Of a stretch of 64,000 bases of DNA, positions 28,011 to 38,365 are shown in pieces. Source of the DNA: an uncultured Sphingomonadaceae bacterium (GTDB lineage: Bacteria; Pseudomonadota; Alphaproteobacteria; Sphingomonadales; Sphingomonadaceae); assembly GCA_947493215.1 (NCBI GenBank), contig CANLQE010000001.1, positions 868,001 through 932,000 on the forward strand. The letters are read 5' to 3'. The translations under genes were made by a program, and so were the position numbers. Positions within the stretch are counted from its first letter, which is position 1. The number at the start of each line of letters is the position of its first letter. Under the pieces are notes generated by a model. It was given only the letters and a program-made list of their open reading frames with translations, ran no database searches and was not told where the DNA came from.

Positions 28011-31000
28011 CTAGAAATTCACCTCAACACCGGCGTAGAAAAAACGCCCCGTACTGGTGAAAATGCCATCGCCCTGACCCGTGCCGTCAAGGCCAAAGGG
28101 TGGAAGCCGGTCAAAGAGATTGTCCACGCCGCCATAAAAGCGGAAGCGTTCGTCAACGTCCAAGCCAAGCCGGATGTCATGATAAAAAACATCGGGGTAG
28201 AAAATTTGGGGAAAGGCATCCGGATCGCGCGGAGGTTCTCCATTGAAGGAGTTTTGATCTTCGTAATCCACGGCGATTGTCTGCTTACCAATATAGCGCA
28301 AGTCATAAGAGAAATCGAAGTCACCGAAATCCAGCCCTAAACGAAATGAGCTGGTCCATGCAGGGTCACCCAGTTCGCTTTTTAAACGGTCCGCAAAATC
28401 GGGCTGGGTAATGTCGGTAAATTGTGTGCGATCAATCAGATAACTTAGCAACCAACGGGCATCCAGCTGAACACCATCGAAAATCTCGGTCCGGTAGTTC
28501 ATGTCGAAATCGATGCCAGAGGTTTCCAATCGCGCAAAGTTAAATGGTCCAGCGCGAAAAGAGTCGCCAATGACCGGCAAGGATATGGTGTTGCCGTCTA
28601 TGGTACGATCAGACTGGCCTGCAAAAGTGCCATCGGGTCGGCGGGATATGGCCGCGCAGAAGGGATTGTCGATTCCTCCGGGATTGTCGTAACATTGATC
28701 TATGATCGTCTGGCCGTTCAGCGTGAAAATAACGTCTTTGACCGTGATGTCATAATAATCGACAGCAATGGTGAGGCCGGGGATGAAGCTTGGTTGGAAT
28801 ACCGCACCAATGGTTAAACTCTGACCATTTTCCTCTTTAATATCAGGATTACCGGCATTTATCCCGCGAATGGATGAGCCAGCAATATTGGTAAAAGGGG
28901 TCACGCCATCAGGATTTGTGGCAGGCACATTGGGATCGGCGAGACAATTGGCCCTGCGGTTTGGGTTGTTTTCAATATTATCCGCGCTGCAAGGGTCGGT
29001 TAAAAAGGTGAAGGTCTGGGATCCGGTATCAAACTGATCAGACAATGTCGGTGCGCGAACCGATTCTGCATAGCCGACGCGCATGCGAAAATCACTGACC
29101 GGCGCATAGGTGCCCGACAGGTTATAGGCAAACACGGTACCGACCGCACTATTGTAATCCGATACCCGGCCCGCCGCTTGAAACGATAGTTCTTCTGCGA
29201 AGGGAAGATTGGCCAATACCGGGAAGTTAATCTCTCCATAGGCTTCCCATACTTCGGCAGCCGGTGGATCAAAGTCCGCAATAGCGTTCAGGAAAGTTGC
29301 GCCGCTAGCGGTTACATCGTCAAACGCAGAAAAAGCGGTATCTCGCCGATACTCACCACCGATAACGAAGCCGATTGGCCCCCCAGGCAATTCAAATAAT
29401 TGTGACGAGTCACCAGCAACATAGGCCGTTACGCTATATTGCTCTGCCTTTTCGTCCCGCGAGGAGGTAAAGAGGAAATAGTCGCGTGCGGCTTGAGAAC
29501 TATTATTGATCCCGAATAGATTGGCAGGGGCACATGCAGGATCATCATTCGTCGGATCCGCATCAGCGTTGATCCCGCATACAATATTACCGCTGCCGTC
29601 GCGCACCGCGTTGATTGCATTGGAAAATTCGGCCAGCCGGAGATTGCCTTTGGTTTCGTAAAAAGTCTCCAGTCGGCCATAGTTGAAGGCGACCTCATAT
29701 TTCCAGTCATCGTTAAAGATCCCGTCAATACCTGCTACGATGCGATATGTTTCGCGCCGGTGATCTTCACCCCGTCCACCAAAATCGGTATCAAAGCGAA
29801 AGGCGTTGAACGTCGTTTGCCCGTCCGGCAAGCTGGACACGAGAAGTGCCCGATCTTCAGCGCTCAAGAACGGGTTATCGATACTGAAACTATTGTTGAA
29901 AAAAGTGGCTTGCCCTTCTTGAATGGCGTCAATCCGGACATATTTGGCCTCGATAAAGGGCCGAAATGCTTCTGAAATCTCATAGCTCGCAAGGACATTG
30001 ACGGCATAGCGCTCCAGGCCAGCTAACAAAAGGCCCGTATTATTCAGCGTCGAGCCAAGGCCACCTACCGCATTATTGGAACCAAATGGCCGCAAGTCGG
30101 TGGTAATCGGATTAGCAATCAGCCGGCCGTTGTCATTAAAGACAAACGTTCGGCCCAGCTCAGCGCCATTGGCACCCAATAGCCCGTTACAATTGACAGC
30201 TCTACGCCTGTTGACCTCGGCAAAACTGGGATCGCCAGCCGGCACGGCCGCAGGACAGGAAGAGGTATAGAGGCCACCGTCTGAAATATTATTATTGCGA
30301 ATACCGCGGATGAAGGCCCGGTCGGGAATGCCATTACCGGTGCTGGGTTCCCCGATTCTATTCTCTACTATCTGAAATTGATTACGCCCTGAAAATGCTC
30401 CGGTGATATTGTCGCGTTGCGTGTTGAACAGCGGGTCAGAATTGGCATATTCCAAGGCGATCGCGACATTGCCACGCCCCTCATCGAAATTCTGACCAAG
30501 GGTCAAACTGGCGAAGGAAGATGCCCGATCGCCTTCATCCGAAATACCGCTTTGCCCGCGAAATCGAATACCTTCAAAATCGCGCTTCAAAACAAAGTTC
30601 ACAACACCAGCGACGGCGTCGGCGCCATATATGGCGGAATTGCCACCCGTCACAACATCAACACGTTCGACCAAATCCGTTGGGATGGTATTCACATCTA
30701 CCCGGAAGTCCCCGGGCAAAGAGGTAACGTGCCGACGGCCATTGACCAAGACGAGCGTTCTGAGTGAACCGAGGCCACGGAGATCAAGAAGATTAAGACC
30801 CGCCGTACCGATGAAACGCGTAGAGTTGCCTTGGCTAAAAGTAGAGCGCAGGGCCGGGAGCTCGTTCAGCGCATCGCCCAAAGATACATTACCCGTGGCA
30901 ACAAGATCTTCAATCTCTACGCTGGTGATAGGCACGGGCGAAGACACGTTGGGATTTTGAATTCGCGTTCCGGTTACAATGATAGTGGAATCACCGTCAT

Positions 31001-31139
31001 CAGATTCACTTTGTTCCGTCGACGCCGCATCCTCATTACTGTCCTGAGCCTTGGCATTTGTTGCAGAAATTGCGAGCGCTACTACCGCTGCTGAAGCGAA
31101 AAATTGACGTGCAGTTTTCTTTCTAAAAATGGGTCGCAT
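28011..31139 (-). CDS. TonB-dependent receptor
   Basis: Signal peptide, IIVTGTRIQNPNVSSPVPITSVE plug, VNGRRHVTSLPGDFRVDVNTIP, C-terminal FFYAGVEVNF. Confidence 0.93.
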   Translation of the reverse strand: MRPIFRKKTARQFFASAAVVALAISATNAKAQDSNEDAASTEQSESDDGDSTIIVTGTRIQNPNVSSPVPITSVEIEDLVATGNVSLGDALNELPALRSTFSQGNSTRFIGTAGLNLLDLRGLGSLRTLVLVNGRRHVTSLPGDFRVDVNTIPTDLVERVDVVTGGNSAIYGADAVAGVVNFVLKRDFEGIRFRGQSGISDEGDRASSFASLTLGQNFDEGRGNVAIALEYANSDPLFNTQRDNITGAFSGRNQFQIVENRIGEPSTGNGIPDRAFIRGIRNNNISDGGLYTSSCPAAVPAGDPSFAEVNRRRAVNCNGLLGANGAELGRTFVFNDNGRLIANPITTDLRPFGSNNAVGGLGSTLNNTGLLLAGLERYAVNVLASYEISEAFRPFIEAKYVRIDAIQEGQATFFNNSFSIDNPFLSAEDRALLVSSLPDGQTTFNAFRFDTDFGGRGEDHRRETYRIVAGIDGIFNDDWKYEVAFNYGRLETFYETKGNLRLAEFSNAINAVRDGSGNIVCGINADADPTNDDPACAPANLFGINNSSQAARDYFLFTSSRDEKAEQYSVTAYVAGDSSQLFELPGGPIGFVIGGEYRRDTAFSAFDDVTASGATFLNAIADFDPPAAEVWEAYGEINFPVLANLPFAEELSFQAAGRVSDYNSAVGTVFAYNLSGTYAPVSDFRMRVGYAESVRAPTLSDQFDTGSQTFTFLTDPCSADNIENNPNRRANCLADPNVPATNPDGVTPFTNIAGSSIRGINAGNPDIKEENGQSLTIGAVFQPSFIPGLTIAVDYYDITVKDVIFTLNGQTIIDQCYDNPGGIDNPFCAAISRRPDGTFAGQSDRTIDGNTISLPVIGDSFRAGPFNFARLETSGIDFDMNYRTEIFDGVQLDARWLLSYLIDRTQFTDITQPDFADRLKSELGDPAWTSSFRLGLDFGDFDFSYDLRYIGKQTIAVDYEDQNSFNGEPPRDPDAFPQIFYPDVFYHDIRLGLDVDERFRFYGGVDNLFDRLPPFGLDGTGQGDGIFTSTGRFFYAGVEVNF

Positions 31140-31611
31140 GGGGGAGGCTCCCTGTTTAGTTACAGGGGTAATTATATAATATCGGAGGTAGTTTATCAAT
31201 AATGTAAAAAACTGTAAAATAAGAATATCTATAATTCAGGTAATATGCTGACATAAATGTCAATAATAAAAATATTATATAGGACCATATTTATATATTT
31301 GAATAACAATAAAAATATTTCAAATTTCCGGGAGATTTTTTGAACAAGCGTTCTAGGTTTTCCGGTAAATTTGCACGACTGCGCCGGCGGGCAGAAAGCT
31401 TGTCGATTCCGACGCCTGTCAATTCCAGAATTGTTGAAACTGTTGCTCTGTTGCAACGTAACTACAAGCTAAGATCGCCGAATATTTAGCGCTATGAAAT
31501 CGGTCGAACGTAAGGATTGCAAGAGTGAAAAATGGCCACCGAAACGCGGGTCACTTTTCACTCTGTCCGAATATGTATCGCCGCCCCTAAAGAACGGTCG
31601 AGAGCATCGCT

Positions 31612-32016
31612 CTATTTCCGGCCCAAGCCTATTTTTGTGGCCAGGCCGCTACGCACTTTGGAATAGTTTGAGGAGACCATTGGATAGTCCGGTGAAAGAC
31701 CCCACTTCGCACGATATTCTTCGGGCGTCATATTATAGCTTGTCATGAGATGGCGTTTGAGCATCTTAAACTTTTTGCCGTCTTCAAGGCACACAATATG
31801 GTCAGGCTGGATCGAGTCCTTAATGGGCACAGCCGGCTCTTGCTTTGTCTTTGACGGCTCGGGTTCACCGGTTAGCCCCGCCATCGCACTGTGCACACTA
31901 TTGATTAGCAAAGGTAAGTCAGAAACCGCTACGCTATTATTATTGAGGTGCGCCACTACGATCTGTGACGTCAAAGCGATTAATGTTTCATCCATTTTAT
32001 TGTCTATTTCTGTCAT
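31612..32016 (-). CDS. MucR/Ros family transcriptional regulator
   Basis: IKDSIQPDHIVCLEDGKKFKMLKRHLMTSYNMTPEEYRAKWGLSPDYPMVSSNYSKVRSGLATKIGLGRK. Confidence 0.95.
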   Translation of the reverse strand: MTEIDNKMDETLIALTSQIVVAHLNNNSVAVSDLPLLINSVHSAMAGLTGEPEPSKTKQEPAVPIKDSIQPDHIVCLEDGKKFKMLKRHLMTSYNMTPEEYRAKWGLSPDYPMVSSNYSKVRSGLATKIGLGRK

Positions 32017-32207
32017 TCCGGCCCCGTATTTTATCATTAATAGATTTTACATCCATTTTGGACATAAATCTGATGTGCTTTACGCGACCATAAATCAAGC
32101 CCTTATCTAACATCGCAATAAGTCGCGGATCGACGAGCATGTACTTCGGACATATTATAAAAAATAGAAACTGATCATATTGGGGATCAAAAGGATCGGA
32201 CCCGAAA

Positions 32208-32840
32208 CTAAATATAGACCCCTGTAGTTTTTTCGGCGACTTCCTCAGCTGAAACACCGGGCGCTAATTCGATCAACTCAAACGGGCTGTCATGATCTTT
32301 GCGCAGGAACACGCATAGGTCCGTAATGACCATGTCGACGACATTCGTACCGGTTAGCGGCAATGTGCATTCCGGGATAAATTTGGGACTGCCGTCCTTT
32401 GCACAATGATCCATCACAACAATGATCTTCTTCACACCTGCGACGAGATCCATCGCGCCGCCCATCCCTTTGATCATCTTGCCCGGGATCATCCAGTTGG
32501 CGATATCGCCATTCTGCGCGACTTCCATTGCGCCGAGCACCGTGAGGTCAATATGGCCGCCCCGGATCATCGCAAAGCTGTCTGCGCTCCCGAAATAGCT
32601 AGAGGAAGGAAGCTCACTGATGGTTTGTTTGCCAGCGTTGATCAGATCAGCATCAATTTCATCGGCATAGGGAAAAGGGCCAATACCGAGCATGCCGTTC
32701 TCGGATTGCAAGGTGACTTCCACGCCGTCCGGGATATGATTGGCGACCAGCGTAGGAATGCCAATGCCAAGATTGACATAATAGCCGTCTTGCAATTCGC
32801 GAGCGGCCCGAGCGGCCATTTGATTTCTATCCCACGGCAT
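32208..32840 (-). CDS. scoB: 3-oxoacid CoA-transferase subunit B
   Basis: [53 protein letters not shown]. Confidence 0.94.
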   Translation of the reverse strand: MPWDRNQMAARAARELQDGYYVNLGIGIPTLVANHIPDGVEVTLQSENGMLGIGPFPYADEIDADLINAGKQTISELPSSSYFGSADSFAMIRGGHIDLTVLGAMEVAQNGDIANWMIPGKMIKGMGGAMDLVAGVKKIIVVMDHCAKDGSPKFIPECTLPLTGTNVVDMVITDLCVFLRKDHDSPFELIELAPGVSAEEVAEKTTGVYI

Positions 32841-32900
32841 TTGTCTTATCCCTCATCATAATGGCCAACGCCCGTCTTGGCGGGAACATTAACAGCGGCA

Positions 32901-33233
32901 CTAGTTCGGTTTTTCATAATTGTGTACAGTGTCCAAACCTGTCGTGCTTTGCTGCCGTTCGGCATCAAGACCAGCCCATATTCGCGCCAGAGCATCCTCT
33001 TCCGGGATATTTTGAGCTTGTGCATAGGCTCGCGCACCGTGCCGGATGGAATCGACCATCAACATACCGAACATCTCGGGCTTTTCCAGATGTTCAGGCT
33101 GAATAATACAGGTTGCGCCCGCACCATCTTCTACCCACAGACGAGCAACTTCATGCGATTGGTCGAGAAAATCAAATTCCTTCACCGAAATCGCATTATC
33201 GAAGCGGCCTCCTTTGTTTTTTTTACCAAACAT
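32901..33233 (-). CDS. DUF5076-like hypothetical protein
   Basis: DNAISVKEFDFLDQSHEVARLWVEDGAGATCIIQPEHLEKPEMFGMLMVDSIRHGARAYAQ; start overlaps the scoA stop (TGATG). Confidence 0.7.
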   Translation of the reverse strand: MFGKKNKGGRFDNAISVKEFDFLDQSHEVARLWVEDGAGATCIIQPEHLEKPEMFGMLMVDSIRHGARAYAQAQNIPEEDALARIWAGLDAERQQSTTGLDTVHNYEKPN

Positions 33234-33940
33234 CAGATCGTCTCCTTTTCCCGCGTCATACGAAACTCGATCTTCTTGTCATAAGGCGATCCGTCAATCA
33301 GGCGCTTAACATAGATGCTTGGCAGGTGAATGGCGTCCGGGTCGAGTTCGCCGACCTCGACGATTTCCTCGACTTCCGCGACGCAGATTTTGCCGGCCGT
33401 TGCCATCGGAGCATTGAAATTGCGAGCGGTCTTGCGGAACATCAAATTACCAGCCTTGTCGGCCTTCCAACCTTTGATCAGGCAGACATCGGCGAATATG
33501 CCGCGCTCGAGAATATAATCTTCGCCGTCAAAATTTTTGATTTCCTTGCCCTCGGCAACCTGTGTGCCGACACCCGTCTTGGTATAAAATCCCGGTATCC
33601 CCGCGCCACCCGCTCGGCATCTTTCCGCCAGTGTTCCTTGCGGACAAAATTCCACTTCCAGTTCGCCGGACAGAAATTGTCGTTCAAATTCCTTGTTCTC
33701 GCCGACATAGGAAGAGATCATTTTCTTGACCTGTTTGGAGCGCAGGAGCTTGCCGAGGCCTTCATTGTCAATCCCGGCATTGTTGGAAGCGATTGTGAGG
33801 TTCTTCACGCCCGTTTCCCGTATCGCGTCTATCAGCCGTTCGGGAATACCGCACAATCCAAAGCCGCCGACGCATAAGTGCATGCCATCGAAAAGCAGTC
33901 CGTCCAGTGCTGCAGCCGCATCGGCATAGATTTTCTTCAT
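33233..33940 (-). CDS. scoA: 3-oxoacid CoA-transferase subunit A
   Basis: [59 protein letters not shown]. Confidence 0.94.
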   Translation of the reverse strand: MKKIYADAAAALDGLLFDGMHLCVGGFGLCGIPERLIDAIRETGVKNLTIASNNAGIDNEGLGKLLRSKQVKKMISSYVGENKEFERQFLSGELEVEFCPQGTLAERCRAGGAGIPGFYTKTGVGTQVAEGKEIKNFDGEDYILERGIFADVCLIKGWKADKAGNLMFRKTARNFNAPMATAGKICVAEVEEIVEVGELDPDAIHLPSIYVKRLIDGSPYDKKIEFRMTREKETI

Positions 33941-34030
33941 AGAAACGCCTTTTTCCTGTTCCTTCGCGCTACTAGCCTAAGTTCCGATATATCGTCCAGA
34001 TTAGAATATATTTGCGCTCGCACATCGGTT

Positions 34031-35155
34031 ATGGCCACAATTGTGATCCGGATATTCGCCTGCCTCTCGCTATTTTTCTTCCTTGTTCCGGTGACCTATA
34101 TCCATGGGCCGCCGCCTGCCAAGAACGACAGCCAATATATCCAGCTAGAACCGATCAGCTTTAACGCAGAAGAACCTGCACGCACCAAGTCCGGCCGACT
34201 GGAATTTTTACGCGGCTGGAAAATGACCAGCGACAATGCCGATTTTGGCGGCGTCTCGTCGATGCTCGCTTTGCCGGATGATCGTTTTATCATGTTAAGT
34301 GATGCCGGTGTGCTCATCGGCTTTACGCTGGATGAAAAACAGGGATTGGCCAAGCGACCCTTTATCGCGCCCTTGCCTGATGGGCCTCCGGTTGAAAATG
34401 AATTTGCAAGACAAAATTGGGACGCAGAGTCGCTTGCTCATGATCCTGAGACTGGGCAATATTGGGTGGGTTACGAACGCTATCATGGGGTCTGGCGTTA
34501 CGGACCATCTTTTGCACGCAAAGAAGCAGAACATCCGGTCGAACTGATGCAGAAGTGGCCCAAGAACGGCGGCGCGGAGGCGATGTTGCGATTGCCCGAT
34601 GAAGAAGACGCAGAGCCGGGGGAAACGAATCGCTTTCTGATTTTTTCTGAGTCGGCAGACTATGCGAAGGGCGGCCATCAGGCCTTGATCTTTGATGGTG
34701 ATCCTGCGGAAGCGACTGTGGAGCCAAAGCTGTTCGGATATCGCCCGCCCAAGGGATATCAGCTGACCGATGCGACATTGCTGCCCGATGGCCGAGCCCT
34801 ACTATTGCACCGCCGGTTTGCGCCATTGGAGGGTATTTCTGCGATCGTTTCCATAGGTGATCTGTCGGAAATCGCGGCCGGCAAGCTTTGGACCGCAACA
34901 CGGATTGCAATGCTTAAGCCGCCTATGAGAGTTGATAATATGGAGGGGTTGGCGGTTACCGTTGAAGGTGATGATACGATGGTCTGGATCGTGTCAGACG
35001 ATAATTTCAACGGGTTTCAAGAAACGCTTTTGATGAAGTTCCGGCTGCTGCCGGGTAAACAGAAGCGGAAGAAGGCTCAGGCGCCTGGACCGCAGGCCGC
35101 CGGTTCAAACGAAAAAGCCGAGGCGAGCCCCGGCTTTTCGTCAATTCCCAAATAA
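34031..35155 (+). CDS. Esterase-like activity of phytase family protein
   Basis: FGGVSSMLALPDDRFIMLSDAGVLIGFTLDEK; NWDAESLAHDPETGQYWVGYERYHGVWRY; VDNMEGLAVT. Confidence 0.82.
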   Translation: MATIVIRIFACLSLFFFLVPVTYIHGPPPAKNDSQYIQLEPISFNAEEPARTKSGRLEFLRGWKMTSDNADFGGVSSMLALPDDRFIMLSDAGVLIGFTLDEKQGLAKRPFIAPLPDGPPVENEFARQNWDAESLAHDPETGQYWVGYERYHGVWRYGPSFARKEAEHPVELMQKWPKNGGAEAMLRLPDEEDAEPGETNRFLIFSESADYAKGGHQALIFDGDPAEATVEPKLFGYRPPKGYQLTDATLLPDGRALLLHRRFAPLEGISAIVSIGDLSEIAAGKLWTATRIAMLKPPMRVDNMEGLAVTVEGDDTMVWIVSDDNFNGFQETLLMKFRLLPGKQKRKKAQAPGPQAAGSNEKAEASPGFSSIPK

Positions 35156-35175
35156 TACTGCGCAAACAGTATTTT
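35154..35175. terminator. Bidirectional terminator-like hairpin between convergent genes
   Basis: AATACTG-cgcaaa-CAGTATTTT between the esterase-like gene and rpmB. Confidence 0.5.
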
Positions 35176-35461
35176 AAGCAGCGACCTGCTTTTTGGCGAT
35201 TTCTTTTTTGAGGCGACGTACGCGCAGGCTCAATTTATCGTCGGATGTTTTCAGCAGCCAGTTGTCGAGGCCGCCAACATGCTCAACCGAACGCAGACCG
35301 TGCGTAGATACACGCAGCTTAACGCCTTTGCCGAGAGCATCGGACAACAGAGTCACATTTTGCAAGTTCGGCAAAAAGGTTTTCTTGGTACGGTTTTTGG
35401 CGTGCGATACGTTATTGCCTACCAGCCGAGTCTTACCTGTCAGTTCGCAAATCCGCGACAT
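35174..35461 (-). CDS. rpmB: 50S ribosomal protein L28
   Basis: [70 protein letters not shown]. Confidence 0.97.
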   Translation of the reverse strand: MSRICELTGKTRLVGNNVSHAKNRTKKTFLPNLQNVTLLSDALGKGVKLRVSTHGLRSVEHVGGLDNWLLKTSDDKLSLRVRRLKKEIAKKQVAA

Positions 35462-35652
35462 GTTTTCTGTCCAATTTCTTGTTAATGAGTGATTCCCGTA
35501 GGAAAGACAGCGCACCTAACCGCAAATCGGCTGTCCGTCAAGCACCACGCCAAGATTTCCCGGCCCTTATGAGGTCCTTTTGCGCCTATAATCTATTCCC
35601 GGCAATCAGTTCATCTGGTCATCCGCGCCACTTCGCGCTAATCGCTGCGGTC

Positions 35653-36111
35653 ATGGCGACCGATCCCTTCCATTCCTTTATGCCGCTAGCATTAGAACAG
35701 GCCCGGCAAGCGGCAGATGCAGGCGAAGTGCCGGTGGGAGCGGTAGTCGTGCACCGGGGCGAGATTATCGGGCGCGGCCATAACCTGACGCGTACAGACA
35801 ATGATCCCAGCTCGCACGCCGAAATCACAGCGATTCGGCAGGCTTGCCGCGCGCTAAAGACAGATCGGCTGGAAGATTGCGACCTTTGGGTAACGCTGGA
35901 ACCTTGCACCATGTGTGCCGGTGCGATTGCTCATGCGCGGATCAAGCGTCTCTATTACGGCGCGGCTGATCCCAAGGGCGGCGCGGTGGACAGCGGCGTG
36001 CATTTTTTCGCCGCTGCCACCTGCCATCATGTTCCAGAAGTTTACGCTGGCTTCGAGGAGGTCGAATCAGCGAGCTTGCTCCGGGACTTCTTCAAAAACC
36101 GCCGGATTTAA
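35653..36111 (+). CDS. tadA: tRNA adenosine(34) deaminase TadA
   Basis: GEVPVGAVVVHRGEIIGRGHN; SSHAEITAIRQA; DLWVTLEPCTMCAGAIAHARI. Confidence 0.94.
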   Translation: MATDPFHSFMPLALEQARQAADAGEVPVGAVVVHRGEIIGRGHNLTRTDNDPSSHAEITAIRQACRALKTDRLEDCDLWVTLEPCTMCAGAIAHARIKRLYYGAADPKGGAVDSGVHFFAAATCHHVPEVYAGFEEVESASLLRDFFKNRRI

Positions 36112-36123
36112 CAGAAAAACTGC

Positions 36124-36924
36124 CTAGTGCACAAAGCGCGCGACCACGTCGCGGTAACTGCGGCTCACCTTAACTTGCGCGCCTGATCCCAGGATCAGGA
36201 AACACTCGCCATTGGTATGGGGTTTTACTTCCCGTACCTGACCCAGGTTAACGATGGTCGAACGATGCACCCGCTGAAAGTTTCGCGGATCAAGGCGCTT
36301 TTCGAGATCTTTCATAGTCTCGCGGAGGATCAATGAATTATCGGCCGTATAGATGCACATATAATCGCCAGCGGCATCAATACGCTCAATCGTGTCGACA
36401 TCGACCCGGAAAATCTGACCGCGATCTTTGACGTTTATAAGTTTCTCGTACCGGTTAGCCGCAGCAGGTTCGTCGTCATGTTCCATATCGGCCATCGCGC
36501 CCGGTGCCACTTCGTTGAGCACATTTTTGAGCTTTTCAATCTCTTCGGCGCCGCGTTTCTCGGTAAGACGGGTGCGCACGCGTTCCAAAGCATCTGCCAG
36601 CCGGTCTGGTTCAACCGGTTTTACAAGATAATCGACAGCCTCTGCTTCAAAGGCGCGGACGGCATGGTCTGCAAAGGCGGTTACGAAAATGAACAGCGGG
36701 GGCTCGATTTCCATAATACCCTGAACGACCGAAAAGCCGTCAAAGCCGGGCATCTGGATGTCGAGAAACACCAGATCAGGCTTCAAAGTCTTGATTTTGC
36801 GAATCGCCTCACGGCCATTGCTGCAGGTATCGATAATTTCAATATCTTCGAAAGGTTCGAGACGGATCTGAAGGCCCTGAATGGCTAGTTTTTCGTCGTC
36901 GACTAATATCGTCTTTATCGTCAT
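36124..36924 (-). CDS. LytTR family response regulator
   Basis: Receiver domain (KPDLVFLDIQMPGFDGF) plus LytTR domain (FQRVHRSTIVNLGQVREVKPHTNGECFLILGSGAQVKVSRSYRDVV). Confidence 0.95.
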   Translation of the reverse strand: MTIKTILVDDEKLAIQGLQIRLEPFEDIEIIDTCSNGREAIRKIKTLKPDLVFLDIQMPGFDGFSVVQGIMEIEPPLFIFVTAFADHAVRAFEAEAVDYLVKPVEPDRLADALERVRTRLTEKRGAEEIEKLKNVLNEVAPGAMADMEHDDEPAAANRYEKLINVKDRGQIFRVDVDTIERIDAAGDYMCIYTADNSLILRETMKDLEKRLDPRNFQRVHRSTIVNLGQVREVKPHTNGECFLILGSGAQVKVSRSYRDVVARFVH

Positions 36925-38150
36925 GGATTTATATCCTTTTGGTGCGATGAGGCCATAGCGGGGGCGGTGACGAGACCCCCATGGTTCTTATCGGATGCAT
37001 GCTCCCCAAAAATAGCTTCGTTCCTGATTTGACCGACTGTTGCGGCGTCCTGTGCCGCCTCCTTCTCAATCTGCTCTCTGGTCTCAAACGGTAATGCGAT
37101 GATCACAGAAAAGCCGCCTCCTGCTGATGACTTAATCTCGAACTGATGCGCTTTTCCATAAGCTTGGTTTAATCGCTCCTGAATATTTCCCAAACCAACG
37201 CCGGTAGAATCGGTATTTTTTGCGATCGGGCCATTTTTTCCAGGTCCCGTGTCCGATACTATTATCTTCACCGTGTCATTTTCAAGTCTGGCAGATACTG
37301 AAATATCGGCTCCGCCCTCCATCGGTGTCACCGCATATTTAATCGCATTTTCCACCAGTGGCTGCAACAATAACGAGGGCAGCAAGGCATCGCGAACCGC
37401 CGGGTCAATATCAAAACTAGGGCGCAATCGCTCTTCAAAACGCATTTTTTCGATATCGAGATACAAATGCAAGGTTTCGACTTCTTGCGCCAATGTTACC
37501 CGGCTATGCACTTCGTTGACCAGCGTATGCCGCAGGAAAGAAGACAGGCGCGATAGCATGGCATTGGCCGGTTCCGTCTGTTTCAGTAGCACCAGCGTCG
37601 AGATACTGTTCAGGGTATTAAACAGGAAATGAGGATTAAGTTGATAGCGCAGCATCGCCAATTGTGCCCGGGTTGCCTGCGTCTCCAGCCGCAGAAGCTG
37701 GTCATTTTGTTCTTCGACCCGAAGAAAGAAGTTGATCGCAAAATAAAGTGCCGACCAAGCACCAAGCATCGTGAAATCAACGAAGACATATCCTACGAAT
37801 ATACTGGCAAACCCACTTTCGATCGTCGGGTTTTGAATGACAAACACCCATGCGTCGATAAAGGCAAATAAGGCGGCGGCAATAGACAGGACGATCGTGG
37901 TCGTAACCCACGTTAGGATAGGCTTTTTCTGGATAAGGCCTTTATAGATAACCGATAAAAGCAACGAAATTGAATAGCCGGTAATCGTCGAAATGATAAT
38001 CGGTAGAAGAAAACTGAGCGGCTGTCCGTTGGCGATGCCGGAAATTCCGCGCAGGGCCAAGGCACCGGCCCATCCCGCGGATTGCAGGTTCCAGAATGCG
38101 CGGTTTTTATTGCCAAAAAAGGGCTGGGGGCGGATTTCCATGACGGCCAT
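36921..38150 (-). CDS. LytS/YehU-type sensor histidine kinase
   Basis: TM segments; LRYQLNPHFLFNTLNSISTLVL His_kinase motif; LLQPLVENAIKYAV. Confidence 0.94.
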   Translation of the reverse strand: MAVMEIRPQPFFGNKNRAFWNLQSAGWAGALALRGISGIANGQPLSFLLPIIISTITGYSISLLLSVIYKGLIQKKPILTWVTTTIVLSIAAALFAFIDAWVFVIQNPTIESGFASIFVGYVFVDFTMLGAWSALYFAINFFLRVEEQNDQLLRLETQATRAQLAMLRYQLNPHFLFNTLNSISTLVLLKQTEPANAMLSRLSSFLRHTLVNEVHSRVTLAQEVETLHLYLDIEKMRFEERLRPSFDIDPAVRDALLPSLLLQPLVENAIKYAVTPMEGGADISVSARLENDTVKIIVSDTGPGKNGPIAKNTDSTGVGLGNIQERLNQAYGKAHQFEIKSSAGGGFSVIIALPFETREQIEKEAAQDAATVGQIRNEAIFGEHASDKNHGGLVTAPAMASSHQKDINP

Positions 38151-38365
38151 ATTCCCTGTCTATAGCGCGCCATTGGCCTTTGGGGAAGAATCGCATGATA
38201 ACTTATTGGGAAATATACCCGGAAGCATGATCATACAGCATATTTGATGCCAATGATGACAGCGCGTCAAGGAACGGCTGGCTGTCAGTATTTATGTGAG
38301 CAAGGGGGCATTTGGAGCAGTCGTCGATAAAGCATCTGTCCGTCGGTAGAGAAGGCGCTAGAACG

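Noticed and set aside
32846-33037. 63-aa ORF between scoB and the DUF5076-like gene
   Set aside because: Overlaps the DUF5076-like gene in another frame and has no domain features.
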